A stretch of 64,000 nt of DNA from Aureimonas sp. AU12 (lineage in GTDB: Bacteria > Pseudomonadota > Alphaproteobacteria > Rhizobiales > Rhizobiaceae). The notes under the pieces were generated by a model that saw nothing but the letters and a program-made list of their open reading frames with translations, had not been told where the DNA came from and searched no databases. The DNA lies in the NCBI RefSeq assembly GCF_001463705.1, contig NZ_BBWH01000015.1:51259-115258 (forward strand), written 5' to 3'. Positions within the stretch are counted from its first letter, which is position 1. Each line of letters opens with the position of its first letter. The position numbers and the translations under genes were made by a program. Shown here in pieces: positions 24,775-33,773 of the stretch.

Positions 24775-25890
24775 GTGCAGAACGAAACGAGATCATCGGA
24801 TGATTCGGCGGCAGCGGGGCCACCCCGGCGCAAGATCATCCATGTCGACATGGACGCCTTCTACGCCTCGGTCGAACAGCGCGACGACCCTTCGCTGCGC
24901 GGCCTGCCGGTGGCGGTCGGCGGCTCGCGCGAACGCGGCGTGGTCGCGGCGGCGAGCTACGAGGCGCGCCGCTTCGGCGTCCATTCCGCCATGCCCTCCG
25001 TCACCGCGCGCCGGCGCTGCCCCGACCTCGTCTTCGTCAAGCCGCGCTTCGAGGTCTACAAGGCGATCTCCGCCGAGATCCGCGCCGTCTTCGCCGAGCA
25101 CACCGCGATCATCGAGCCGCTGTCGCTCGACGAGGCCTATCTCGACGTGACCGAGAACATCCGGGGCATCGCCTCGGCCACCGCCATCGCCGAGGCGATC
25201 CGGGCCGAGATCCGCCGGCGCACCGGTCTCACCGCCTCGGCCGGGGTCTCCTACAACAAGTTCCTCGCCAAGATCGCGTCGGACCAGATGAAACCGGACG
25301 GGCTCTTCGTCATCACCCCCGCCATGGGGCCGGGCTTCGTGGAAACCCTGCCGGTGAAGAAGTTCCACGGCGTCGGCCCCGCCACCGCCGAGCGCATGCA
25401 CCGACTCGGCCTCCACACCGGGGCGGACCTGCGGGCCCAGACGATGGAGTTCCTCACCGCCCATTTCGGCAAGGCCGGCCCCTATTATCACGGCATCGCG
25501 CGGGGCATCGACCATCGCCCGGTGCGGGCCAATCGGGAGCGCAAGTCGGTGGGGTCGGAGACCACGTTCTCGAACGATCTTCGCGAGCGCGAGGACCTGG
25601 AGGCCGCACTCGCGCCGCTCATCGACAAGGTCTGGCGCCATTGCGAGACGCATGGCCTCGCCGGGCGAACCGTGACGCTGAAGGTCAAGTTCGCCGACTT
25701 CCAGCAGATCACCCGCGCCCGCTCGAACGCTGCGCCCGTGGCCTCGCGCGCCGCGCTGGAGCGCCCCGTGCTTGAGCTTCTGCAGGCACTGCTGCCGGCG
25801 CCGAAGGGCATCCGGCTTCTGGGCGTCACCGTGTCGTCCTTCGCCGAGCCGGGCGAGGCCGCGCCCGTGCAGTTCGCGCTGGCGCTGTAA
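24775..25890 (+). CDS. dinB: DNA polymerase IV (Y-family)
   Basis: A 371-residue translesion polymerase. Catalytic carboxylates are in HVDMDAFYASVEQ and PLSLDEAYLDVTENI. The steric-gate region, thumb HhH element (KFHGVGPATAERMHRLGL) and little-finger domain (SVGSETTFSNDL, then LKVKFADFQQITRARS) are all present. The C-terminus lacks an obvious QL-rich beta-clamp motif and ends PGEAAPVQFALAL, in which PVQFAL may serve. The start is GTG, because the only nearby ATG is out of frame. No LexA box was noticed. Confidence 0.93.
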   Translation: MQNETRSSDDSAAAGPPRRKIIHVDMDAFYASVEQRDDPSLRGLPVAVGGSRERGVVAAASYEARRFGVHSAMPSVTARRRCPDLVFVKPRFEVYKAISAEIRAVFAEHTAIIEPLSLDEAYLDVTENIRGIASATAIAEAIRAEIRRRTGLTASAGVSYNKFLAKIASDQMKPDGLFVITPAMGPGFVETLPVKKFHGVGPATAERMHRLGLHTGADLRAQTMEFLTAHFGKAGPYYHGIARGIDHRPVRANRERKSVGSETTFSNDLREREDLEAALAPLIDKVWRHCETHGLAGRTVTLKVKFADFQQITRARSNAAPVASRAALERPVLELLQALLPAPKGIRLLGVTVSSFAEPGEAAPVQFALAL

Positions 25891-25923
25891 GTGGGGCCGG
25901 CGAGCCGGCCCCCTCTTTTCGGA

Positions 25924-26529
25924 TCAGGCGATGCCTTCCGCCGCGAGCGCCTGCCGGACGCCCGGACGCGCGCCCGCCGCCGCCATGAACCGCTCGACGG
26001 CCGGGAAGCCCGACAGGTCGATCTTCATCGGCGCGGCCCAGCGCAGCACCGTGAACGCGTAGGCATCGGCCGCCGTGAAGGTCTCGCCGGTGAGGAAGGT
26101 CCGGTCCTTCAGCGCTTCGTCGACGAAGCCGAGGCGCTTGGCGAGAAGCGTGCGCGATGCCGCCTTCGTCTCCTCGGGCGTGCCGGGCTTGAACAGCGGG
26201 CTGAAGGACTTGTGCAACTCGGTGGCGACGAAGGCGAGCCACTGCTGCACCCGGTAGCGCGCGGGATCGCCGGCCGGCGGCATCAGGCCGGAGGACGGGT
26301 TCTGGTCGGCGAGATACTGGACGACCACCGAGGCCTCGGTCAGAACCGGACCGTCGCCGATGTCGAGCGCGGGAACGTAGCCGTTCGGGTTGACGGCGAA
26401 ATAGTCGCCGCCATCGGGAAGCGACTTGGCCGCGAGATCGACGGGCACGAGATCGATCGCGACGCCGGCCTCGCAGGCGACGATGTGGGGTGCGAGCGAG
26501 CAGGCGCCGGGCTTGTAGAAGAGTTTCAT
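25924..26529 (-). CDS. glutathione S-transferase, beta-class-like
   Basis: A 201-residue GST. The N-terminal thioredoxin-like domain has Cys10 (MKLFYKPGACSLAPHIVACE), the residue that marks the bacterial beta class. The cis-Pro loop NGYVPALDIGDG and GPVLTEASVVVQYLAD bind glutathione. The all-helical C-terminal half (RYRVQQWLAFVATELHKSFS, TFTAADAYAFTVLRWA) is standard. It probably conjugates or reduces electrophiles in the cytoplasm. It stands alone, convergent with dinB. Confidence 0.92.
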   Translation of the reverse strand: MKLFYKPGACSLAPHIVACEAGVAIDLVPVDLAAKSLPDGGDYFAVNPNGYVPALDIGDGPVLTEASVVVQYLADQNPSSGLMPPAGDPARYRVQQWLAFVATELHKSFSPLFKPGTPEETKAASRTLLAKRLGFVDEALKDRTFLTGETFTAADAYAFTVLRWAAPMKIDLSGFPAVERFMAAAGARPGVRQALAAEGIA

Positions 26530-26741
26530 CGGGTCTCATGTCCTTCATCAAGGAAGCGGATGCGACGGCTTGGCATGCCCGCCACGCGGGCTCAAGCGCG
26601 ACGCACGGTCTCCCAAACGAACCACGGCTGCGCCGACCTCACGAAAATCTTCGAACGGCATCTTCGTTTCGCACATGCGAAGTCCATTTTCCCCTCTGCC
26701 AGCGGCCTCGGAGGGTCGCGACCATGCGAGAGGGACGGACG

Positions 26742-27608
26742 ATGACGGTTCGCTACAAACTGGGCTGCGATCTTTCCTACGAGATCAAGTCGACCACCGT
26801 CTTCATCTTCAACCTCGAAGTGGCGAAGCTCCAGCGTCATCACGACCTGGTCGAGCGCCTGACGATCACGCCGGACACGGCGCGCCGGGTCTATACGGTG
26901 CCGTCCGTCCAGAACCGCTACTTCGCGATCGAGGCCCAGCCCGGTCCGCTCAACGTGCATTACGAGGCGGAGGTGACGCTCGACGTCTTCCGCGCCGAGC
27001 CGGCCGGGATCGACGAGACGCCGCTCGCCGAGATCCCGCTCGACATCATGCCCTTCCTCCTGCCCTCGCGCTTCGTGTCGTCGGATCGGCTCGCCGCCTT
27101 CGCGCAGAAGGAATTCGGCCACATGCCGACGGGCCACGGGCGCGTCAACGCCATCTGCAACTGGCTCTACGACAATCTCGACTATCGCCGCGGCTCGTCG
27201 GACGAACAGACCACCGCCGACGAGAGCCTGATCCTGCGCGCCGGCGTCTGCCGCGACTTCGCCCATCTCGGCATCGCCTTCTGCCGGGCGCTGAACATCC
27301 CCGCCCGCTTCGTCTCCTGCTACGCCTACGGGCTGGAGCCGCGTGACTTCCACGCCGTGTTCGAGGCCTATCTCGGCGGGCGCTGGTGGCTCTTCGACGG
27401 CACGCGGCAGGCCAATCTCGACGGGCTGGTGCGCATCGGCGTCGGGCGCGACGCCGCGGAGATCGCCTTCGCCTCGCCCTTCGGCGACATGGAGCCCGGC
27501 CCGGTGAAGATCACGATCGAGCACGCCGACGGCTCGTCCGAGTTGCCGGGACGCACCACCGACGCCATCTCCACCGAGGAACCCGCGCCCGACGCCGGCG
27601 CCAGCTGA
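26742..27608 (+). CDS. transglutaminase-like cysteine protease family protein
   Basis: A 288-residue protein with an N-terminal beta-rich domain (about 1-130) and a transglutaminase-like core. The triad is Cys in LILRAGVCRDFAHLGIAFCR, His in LEPRDFHAVFEAYLGGRWWL and Asp in LFDGTRQANLDGLVRIGVGR. Bacterial members are cytoplasmic peptidases or amidases of unknown target. GAGAGGGA lies before the ATG chosen here; an in-frame ATG 18 bases upstream is possible. An acidic Pro-rich tail follows residue 265. Confidence 0.87.
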   Translation: MTVRYKLGCDLSYEIKSTTVFIFNLEVAKLQRHHDLVERLTITPDTARRVYTVPSVQNRYFAIEAQPGPLNVHYEAEVTLDVFRAEPAGIDETPLAEIPLDIMPFLLPSRFVSSDRLAAFAQKEFGHMPTGHGRVNAICNWLYDNLDYRRGSSDEQTTADESLILRAGVCRDFAHLGIAFCRALNIPARFVSCYAYGLEPRDFHAVFEAYLGGRWWLFDGTRQANLDGLVRIGVGRDAAEIAFASPFGDMEPGPVKITIEHADGSSELPGRTTDAISTEEPAPDAGAS

Positions 27609-27659
27609 CGGCATAGGCGGCCGCACGAGGCCATCCGCCGAACGGAGACGAACCCGCCC

Positions 27660-28289
27660 ATGCGCATCCTTCTCCTCGGCGCCACCGGCCTCGTCGGCGG
27701 CCATGTCCTCACTCGCCTGCTGCGCGACGAACGCGTCACCGCTGTGGTCGCGCCGGTGCGACGCGCGATCGCGCCGCAGCCCAAGCTCTCCGCGCCCCTC
27801 GTCGATTTCGAGCGTCCCGGCGAGATCGACGACATCGGACCGGTGGACGCGATGATCTCGGCCTTCGGCACCACGATCCGCGCGGCGGGCTCGCAAGACG
27901 CCTTCCGCAGGGTGGACCACGGCGTGCCGCTGGCCGTCGCCCGGCTGGCCTACGAGCACGGCGCCCGCATTTTGGCGCTGAACTCGGCGGCCGGCGCCGA
28001 TGCGGCATCGCGGATCTTCTACCTTCGGGTGAAGGGCGAACTGGAAGAGGATCTGGCGCACCTCGGCTTTTCCTCCCTCGCGCTCATTCGACCGGGCCTC
28101 ATCGGCGGCGAACGCGCCGAACGCCGGACCGGCGAGCACGTCGCCGGCCTCGTTCTCGGCGCGCTCGCGCCGGTCCTGCCGCGCCGCTGGCGCATCAACC
28201 CCGCCGACACCATCGCAGCCACGCTGGTCGAGGCCGCGATCAGAGCACGGCCGGGGACGCATGTCGTCTCCGCCGGCGAACTCGCCTGA
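27660..28289 (+). CDS. NAD(P)-binding Rossmann protein, atypical SDR (NAD(P)H-binding family)
   Basis: A 209-residue nucleotide-binding protein. It starts MRILLLGATGLVGGHVLTRL, with the GxxGxxG dinucleotide motif of atypical short-chain dehydrogenases. It continues with AMISAFGTTIRAAGSQDAFR and RILALNSAAGADAASRIFYL, where a YxxxK-like active site is present as YLRVKGELEE. The pattern resembles TIP30/oxidoreductase HTATIP2-like bacterial proteins. Substrate is unknown. It follows the transglutaminase gene by 51 bp. Confidence 0.8.
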   Translation: MRILLLGATGLVGGHVLTRLLRDERVTAVVAPVRRAIAPQPKLSAPLVDFERPGEIDDIGPVDAMISAFGTTIRAAGSQDAFRRVDHGVPLAVARLAYEHGARILALNSAAGADAASRIFYLRVKGELEEDLAHLGFSSLALIRPGLIGGERAERRTGEHVAGLVLGALAPVLPRRWRINPADTIAATLVEAAIRARPGTHVVSAGELA

Positions 28290-28421
28290 CGGGACCGCCC
28301 TACCCGCGGAACACGGCGGTCACCGGCTTGACGTCGGCGGCACGCGGCCTCTTTGCAGTCGCGCCCTTCCATTCGGCCCCGCACGCCAGCCGAAGCCCGA
28401 GACCCGTCAGGAGACCCTGCG

Positions 28422-30278
28422 ATGCATCCCCGGATCGAAGACTACGCCCTCATCGGCGATTGCGAGACGGCGGCGCTCGTCGGGCGCGACGGCTCGATCG
28501 ACTGGCTCTGCTTTCCGCGCTTCGATTCGCCCGCCGTCTTCGCCGCCCTCCTCGGCTCGCCCGAGAACGGGCGCTGGCGCATCGCGCCGACCGATGAGGG
28601 CGCCACCTGCGAGCGCCGCTACCGCGCGGGCACGCTGATCCTCGAAACGACCTTCCGCACGCCCACCGGCGCGGCGATGCTGATCGACTTCATGCCGCCC
28701 CGCGACGGGCGCCCGGATCTCGTGCGGATCGTCGTCGGGCTGGAGGGCGCGGTCGAGTTCGACTTCGATCTCGTCATGCGCTTCGACTACGGCCGCTCGG
28801 TCCCCTGGGTCAGCACGCTCGATGACGGCACGCTGACGGCGATCGCCGGCCCCGACATGCTGGTGCTCTCGGCCCCGGTGGACCTCCACGGCGAGGACAT
28901 GCACACGCGCGGTAGCTTCCGCGTCACTGCCGGCCAACGTGTCGCCTTCACCATGAGCCACCAGCCCTCGCATCTCGCCCCGCTCGCCCCCATCGACCCC
29001 GAACATTCGCTGGCGGACACGCAAGCCTTCTGGCGCGAATTCTCCGACCGCTGCCCCGAGGTCGACGGCTACACCGAGGACGTCAAGCGCTCGCTCATCA
29101 CGCTGAAGGCGCTGACCTACCGCCCGACCGGGGGCATCGTCGCGGCGGCCACCACGTCGCTGCCGGAACTGGCCGGCGGCGCGCGCAACTGGGACTATCG
29201 CTACTGCTGGCTGCGCGATGCCACGCTGACGCTGATGGCCTTCATGCATCTGGGCTATTACGAGGAAGCCCATGCCTGGCGCGACTGGCTGATGCGCGCG
29301 GTGGCCGGCAATCCCGCGCAGATGCAGATCATGTACGGCGTCGCCGGCGAGCGCCACCTCCTCGAATGGGAGGTGCCGTGGCTCGACGGCTTCCGTGCCT
29401 CCAAGCCCGTGCGGGTCGGCAACGCCGCCGCCGGCCAGTTCCAGATCGACGTCTACGGCGAGCTGGCCGACATGCTGGCGCAGGCCCAGACCGGCGGCCT
29501 CGAGCCTCATCCCCGCACCCCCGCCATTGCGGGCGCCATCATGCCCTTCCTCGAAGCGAACTGGCGCGAGCCCGACGAGGGGATCTGGGAGGTCCGCGGC
29601 GAGCGCCAGCATTTCGTGCATTCGAAGGTGATGGCCTGGGTCGCCTTCGACCGGGCCGCCAAGATGGCCGAGACCCGCGAGGGCGGCGCCGACGAGGCCG
29701 TGGCCTGGCGCGCCGTGGCGCAGGAGATCCACGCCGATGTCTGCGCGCGCGGCTTCGACGCTGAGCTCGGCAGCTTCGTGCAGGCCTACGGCTCGAAGTC
29801 GCTCGATGCCAGCCTCCTCCACATCCTGCTGACCGGCTTCCTGCCGCCGGAGGACCCTCGCGTCGTCGGCACCGTGGCGGCGATCGAGCGGCGCCTGCTG
29901 CACCACGGTTTCGTGCTGCGCTACGACACGAGCGAGACCGACGACGGGCTGGCCGGCGAGGAAGGGGCGTTTCTCGCCTGCTCCTTTTGGCTCGCCGACG
30001 CCTATGTGCTGCTCGGGCGCATCGAGGACGCCGCGCGCCTCTTCGAACGGTTGCGGATGCTCCAGAACGACGTCGGCCTGCTGGCGGAAGAGTACGACCC
30101 GAAGGCCGGCGAGATGCTCGGCAACTTCCCACAGGCCTTCAGCCATGTCGGCCTCGTCGTCACCGCGCTCAACCTGTCGCGCGCCAAGGGTCCCGGCGAC
30201 CAGCGCGCCGATGGGCACGAGCATGCGCCCCCAAGCGCCGACGAACCCGCAGCGCGTTTGTCGGCAACGGTGGCCTGA
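28422..30278 (+). CDS. glycoside hydrolase family 15 protein (trehalase/glucoamylase-like)
   Basis: A 618-residue GH15 enzyme. The N-terminal beta-domain typical of the trehalase-like branch begins MHPRIEDYALIGDCETAALV and includes GSIDWLCFPRFDSPAVFAAL. The catalytic (alpha/alpha)6 barrel contains GGARNWDYRYCWLRDATLTL, GLEPHPRTPAIAGAIMPFLE with nearby acid residues (DEGIWEVRGERQHFVHSKVM), and EEYDPKAGEMLGNFPQAFSH. There is no signal peptide, so it acts in the cytoplasm, probably on trehalose or short alpha-glucans. No trehalose biosynthesis gene is adjacent. Confidence 0.92.
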   Translation: MHPRIEDYALIGDCETAALVGRDGSIDWLCFPRFDSPAVFAALLGSPENGRWRIAPTDEGATCERRYRAGTLILETTFRTPTGAAMLIDFMPPRDGRPDLVRIVVGLEGAVEFDFDLVMRFDYGRSVPWVSTLDDGTLTAIAGPDMLVLSAPVDLHGEDMHTRGSFRVTAGQRVAFTMSHQPSHLAPLAPIDPEHSLADTQAFWREFSDRCPEVDGYTEDVKRSLITLKALTYRPTGGIVAAATTSLPELAGGARNWDYRYCWLRDATLTLMAFMHLGYYEEAHAWRDWLMRAVAGNPAQMQIMYGVAGERHLLEWEVPWLDGFRASKPVRVGNAAAGQFQIDVYGELADMLAQAQTGGLEPHPRTPAIAGAIMPFLEANWREPDEGIWEVRGERQHFVHSKVMAWVAFDRAAKMAETREGGADEAVAWRAVAQEIHADVCARGFDAELGSFVQAYGSKSLDASLLHILLTGFLPPEDPRVVGTVAAIERRLLHHGFVLRYDTSETDDGLAGEEGAFLACSFWLADAYVLLGRIEDAARLFERLRMLQNDVGLLAEEYDPKAGEMLGNFPQAFSHVGLVVTALNLSRAKGPGDQRADGHEHAPPSADEPAARLSATVA

Positions 30279-30302
30279 GGCACGATCCGGACATGCAGAC
30301 AG

Positions 30303-30372
30303 AAAAAACCCGCTCGGGGGAGGACCGAGCGGGCTAGTCAATGCATGTATCTGGGAGGAAACGATGCAGTGC
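30303..30372 (-). ncRNA. candidate trans-acting sRNA with anti-Shine-Dalgarno loops
   Basis: On the minus strand two hairpins follow each other. The first pairs TGCAT with ATGCA and shows TTTCCTCCCAG in its loop. The second pairs CCCGCTCGG with CCGAGCGGG around TCCTCCC and is followed by six T, a textbook intrinsic terminator. Loops carrying UCCUCCC facing Shine-Dalgarno sequences are the hallmark of alphaproteobacterial sRNAs such as the NfeR1 (alpha-r14) type. No protein gene on the minus strand uses this terminator. The 5' end is uncertain; the TATATC near 30373-30378 could be a -10 box. A longer transcript is possible. Confidence 0.5.
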
Positions 30373-30551
30373 GATATAGCCATGCTGCAACGCACATGAC
30401 GAGAGGCATTTTTGCATAGGTGCCATGCGCCGAAGGGAGCGAGTGACGCTTCGACGATAGGAACCGATTGCAACTCGTTGATCCCTTGCGAACAATCCGG
30501 GGAAACTGTCGCAATGCGGGAACCGAAGCCGACCCATCCACTTGTCCGCCT

Positions 30552-30953
30552 ATGGATCGCCCCCGCACCGACGACATCGAACAGCCCATCGCCCTCGTGG
30601 TCGACGACGAACCGTTGATCCGCATGGACACGGGTGACATCCTCTGCGACGCCGGTTTTCATGTCGTGGAAGCGCGAACGGCTGACGAGGCCTTCGCCTT
30701 CCTCGAACGGCACCCGAGCCTGCGCCTCGTCTTCACCGACGTGCAGATGCCCGGCGATCTCGACGGGTTCCAGCTCGCCCGGCTGGTGGCCGAGCGCTGG
30801 CCGCATGTCTCGGTGATCGTTGCCTCCGGTGCGGTCCGTCCCGGCCCCGGCGACCTGCCCGACCAGGCCGAGTTCATCAACAAACCCTTCACGCCGCAGC
30901 TCGTGCTCGACACGGTGCAACGGACGATGGGCGCCCTTCCGGCCGAACTCTGA
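30552..30953 (+). CDS. single-domain response regulator (receiver only)
   Basis: A 133-residue receiver protein without output domain. The acidic pair is in ALVVDDEPLIRMD, the phosphorylated Asp in RLVFTDVQMPGDLDGF, the switch Ser in VIVASGAV and the Lys in EFINKPFTPQLV. In Hyphomicrobiales many such receivers are partners of HWE/HisKA2 kinases in stress signalling. No kinase is adjacent. The start at MDRPRTDDIEQPIAL was chosen for family length. Confidence 0.87.
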   Translation: MDRPRTDDIEQPIALVVDDEPLIRMDTGDILCDAGFHVVEARTADEAFAFLERHPSLRLVFTDVQMPGDLDGFQLARLVAERWPHVSVIVASGAVRPGPGDLPDQAEFINKPFTPQLVLDTVQRTMGALPAEL

Positions 30954-31134
30954 CCATCGGCAACGCCGATGGCCTTCGGACACGTTCGGCCGCTGCGCGC
31001 ACGCCTCGCCGGGACGCCGCGTCAAAGATGACCGTGACCTTGCGAACACAGGCGAAGATTTTCCCTGTTCTCGACATCTTCGAGTCAGAACAACGTTGTA
31101 CAGTCTGCCTGGGACGACATTTCGGGGCAAAGCA

Positions 31135-31326
31135 ATGTTGACGATCGGATGGAATGATATTGCACGTGCGAAGGCGCCGGGCTCGGTGACCTTTCGCCAA
31201 TACTCGCTCGCGATCGGCGAAGCCGACATCGCGCGCTGGGAGGACGATCCCGACGGGCGCTTCAAGCTCGTGACCTCGGACGATCCGGCAACGGCGAAGC
31301 TCGGAACGTTCTATCCGAGCCTGTAG
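31135..31326 (+). CDS. small protein of unknown function (63 aa)
   Basis: A 63-residue protein with a sensible composition (MLTIGWNDIARAKAPGSVTF, then YSLAIGEADIARWEDDPDGR). It is acidic, without a membrane segment or known motif. GGGGCAA before the ATG is a weak ribosome site, and AT-richer sequence upstream may hold a promoter. It may be a real small gene, but I do not recognise it. Confidence 0.45.
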   Translation: MLTIGWNDIARAKAPGSVTFRQYSLAIGEADIARWEDDPDGRFKLVTSDDPATAKLGTFYPSL

Positions 31327-31902
31327 TGTCTGCTGCGGTTCCCAAGATGACGCGCTGCAAGGCGACGCCTTCTTCTGCGCTGTCGGTCGCGGCGCCATCC
31401 GACCCTGCTGATCGCACCGTCACTGCAGTCTTGCATCACCACGGGAGCGGAAAGGCCGTCGAGCTCGGCTGTCTCGATACGCCTCACGCCTGACGGTCTA
31501 TCTCCAACGCACGAGATCCAGCCGCAGCGGACTGTTCACGACGCCTGAACTGGATGGGTGGAGCGAACTTCGACGGGCCGTTGCCGAGCCTGCCGAACCA
31601 GGGACCATTGCAGGCGTAAGCCGCGCCACCGAACCCGCATCGCGTCCGCCAAGGCGCGGGAAGCGACAGGGGCAAACTTTCCGGTCATCGACATCGCGCC
31701 TGATCGATGTCCTGCCGCAAGACGACCAGCGCATCATCCCCTTCCGGCCACCTGCAGGTCACGCCAGCGGCGACGATATGTCTTGCTTACGAAGCGACGG
31801 CAGTGGGCTAGGCAATCGACGCCGCGCGCGCTATGCCGCCGGCTTCTTCGATGCAGTGCCGCAGAAGCCCGAGCGGGCTGCCCGGACGAAGGCCCCGAGT
31901 CC
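31327..31902. other. 576-bp stretch without a recognised gene
   Basis: Short open frames occur on both strands, but none has a convincing start, composition or motif. A 7-bp inverted repeat (GACATCG and CGATGTC, 31690-31711) is present without a T-run. The promoter of the MFS gene should lie in the last 100 bases. I see no tRNA, terminator or regulator gene here; a decayed gene is possible. Confidence 0.5.
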
Positions 31903-33321
31903 ATGCCCCCACAGGACGGTCTGCCCCAACCCCAGCGCTCGCTCGCCTTTGCGACGATCGCGCTCGCGCTCTTCGTCGCGGTTCTCGACGGCGCCATCGC
32001 CAACATCGCCCTGCCGCCGATCACCCGCGAACTCGGCATCCGTCCCGTGGATGCGATCTGGGTGGTCAACGCCTACCAGCTCGCCGTCACGATGGTGCTG
32101 CTGCCGCTGGCCTCGCTCGGCGAGCGGATCGGCTATCGCCGCGTCTATCTCGGCGGCCTCGCCCTCTTCACGCTGGCCTCGCTCCTCTGCGCCCTCTCCT
32201 CCAGCCTGCCGACGCTCGTCGCCGCGCGCACGTTGCAAGGGCTCGGCGCGGCGGGCGTCATGAGCATCAACATCGCGCTCGTGCGCTTCATCTTCCCGCG
32301 CGCCATGTTAGGGCGCGCCGTCGGCAACGTCGCGGTGATCGTCGGCGTCTCCGCCGCCGCCGGCCCGTCGATCGCGGGCCTGATCCTGTCGATCGCGCCG
32401 TGGCAGGCGCTGTTTCTGGTCAACGTGCCGGTCGGGCTTCTCGCGCTCTTCGTGGGATGGCGGACCCTGCCCGCGACGCCGCTCTCGGTTCATCCGTTCG
32501 ACTGGCGCAGCGCGCTTCTCAGCGCGGCGACCTTCGGCCTCGTGATCTCCGGCATCAACGGGCTCGGCCATTCCGAGGGCCTCGGCCTCGCGCTCGGCCA
32601 GATCGTGCTGGGTCTGGCGATCGGCGTCGTCTTCGTGCGCTCGCAGCTGCGCCTGCCCGCGCCCATGCTGCCGGTGGATCTCCTGGCACGGCCGGTCTTC
32701 GCGCTGTCGGCCGTGACCTCGATCTGCTCCTTTGCGGCACAGTCGATCGCCTTCGTCTCGCTGCCCTTTCTCCTGCACGACACGCTCGGGCGTTCGGCCG
32801 CCGAGACGGGCCTGCTGATGACCCCCTGGCCGATCGCGACGGCGGCCGCCGCCTTCGTCTCGGGGCGCCTGGCCGACCGCATGGCGCCGGGACGGCTCGC
32901 CGCGGTCGGCCTCGCCGTTTTCGCCGCCGGCCTTGTGGCGCTCGTGCTGATGCCCGATGCGCCGAGCGACGCGGACCTCGTCTGGCGTCTCGTTCTGGCA
33001 GGCCTCGGCTTCGGCACGTTCCAGTCGCCCAACAACAAGGTGCTGATCGCCAGCGCCCCGCGCGAGCGTTCGGGCGGAGCGAGCGGCATACAGTCCACCG
33101 CGCGCCTCGTCGGCCAGTCGCTCGGCGTCGCCTTCCTCGCGGTGATCTTCGGGCTGGTTCCGACCGATGGGGCGCGCATCGCGCTGGTGCTGGCGACGGT
33201 GCTGGCCGCCGGCGGCATCCTGCCAAGTGCGCTGCGCCGCTTCGAGCCGGACGTCGCCCCGGGTCCCGCCGCCGCGCCCCGGCCGGCGAACCCGGCCCGG
33301 ACGGAAGCCGCCGACGTCTAG
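31903..33321 (+). CDS. MFS transporter, DHA2 (14-TM) drug-efflux family
   Basis: A 472-residue major facilitator with about 14 hydrophobic segments. Motif D-type DGAIANIALPPITRELGI opens the protein. Motif A is GERIGYRRVYLGGLALF, motif B is in AARTLQGLGAAGVMSINIAL, and the antiporter motif C is GVSAAAGPSIAGLIL. These mark proton-driven multidrug exporters of the EmrB/QacA type. No membrane-fusion partner or adjacent TetR/MarR gene was seen, so it probably works alone in the inner membrane. The start ATG at MPPQDGLPQPQRSLAF was chosen because longer frames add non-membrane sequence of odd composition. Confidence 0.9.
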   Translation: MPPQDGLPQPQRSLAFATIALALFVAVLDGAIANIALPPITRELGIRPVDAIWVVNAYQLAVTMVLLPLASLGERIGYRRVYLGGLALFTLASLLCALSSSLPTLVAARTLQGLGAAGVMSINIALVRFIFPRAMLGRAVGNVAVIVGVSAAAGPSIAGLILSIAPWQALFLVNVPVGLLALFVGWRTLPATPLSVHPFDWRSALLSAATFGLVISGINGLGHSEGLGLALGQIVLGLAIGVVFVRSQLRLPAPMLPVDLLARPVFALSAVTSICSFAAQSIAFVSLPFLLHDTLGRSAAETGLLMTPWPIATAAAAFVSGRLADRMAPGRLAAVGLAVFAAGLVALVLMPDAPSDADLVWRLVLAGLGFGTFQSPNNKVLIASAPRERSGGASGIQSTARLVGQSLGVAFLAVIFGLVPTDGARIALVLATVLAAGGILPSALRRFEPDVAPGPAAAPRPANPARTEAADV

Positions 33322-33364
33322 GACGGATCCGCCAAAGGCCGATCCGCCAGCGGATGCGAGGGCT

Positions 33365-33727
33365 TCAGCCGTCGCGCTCGTCGAGCAGCGACTGGAATCC
33401 GCCGAAGATCATGCGCTTGCCGTCGAAGGGCATCGGATTGTCCTTCATCGCCTGCGGCATTTCCTCGAAGACCTTCGCCATGCCGGCATCGCGCGCCGCC
33501 TTGTCCGGCCATTCGATCCAGGAGAAGATCACCGTCTCGTCCTCGCTGGCCTGCACCGCGCGATGGAAGTCCGTGACCGTTCCCTTCGGCACGTCGTCGC
33601 CCCAGCATTCGACGCAGCGGATCGCGCCGTGTTTGAGAAACAGCGTTAGGGCGCTGGCCGCATGCTCGCGATACCGGTCCTTGTTCGCCGTCGGCACGGC
33701 GGCGACGAAGCCATCGACATAGGTCAT
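33365..33727 (-). CDS. DUF1428 (YbaA-like) family protein
   Basis: A 120-residue small alpha/beta protein of the DUF1428 family. It begins MTYVDGFVAAVPTANKDRYR and contains GAIRCVECWGDDVPKGTVTD, IFSWIEWPDKAARDAG and DGKRMIFGGFQSLLD. The dimeric ferredoxin-like fold resembles antibiotic-biosynthesis monooxygenases, but no function is established. It is leftward, in line with the GST and VOC genes that start at the MarR operator, so it may belong to that transcript. Confidence 0.9.
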   Translation of the reverse strand: MTYVDGFVAAVPTANKDRYREHAASALTLFLKHGAIRCVECWGDDVPKGTVTDFHRAVQASEDETVIFSWIEWPDKAARDAGMAKVFEEMPQAMKDNPMPFDGKRMIFGGFQSLLDERDG

Positions 33728-33773
33728 GCCAGTCTCCTTCTCTCGGGGGGTGGAACGGTCGTCGTCGCGCCGT

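Noticed and set aside
22446..24851. 800-codon open frame on the minus strand over tctB and tctA
   Set aside because: Composition is Arg/Glu/Gly/His-rich shadow sequence. The plus-strand TctA and TctB signatures are decisive.
30364..30399. Eleven-codon open frame preceded by GGGAGG on the plus strand
   Set aside because: The GGGAGGA here is better explained as the complement of the UCCUCCC loop of the minus-strand sRNA candidate. The peptide has no other support.
31484..31737. Small open frames in the gap before the MFS gene
   Set aside because: Poor starts, Arg/Pro/Gly-rich composition and no motif.
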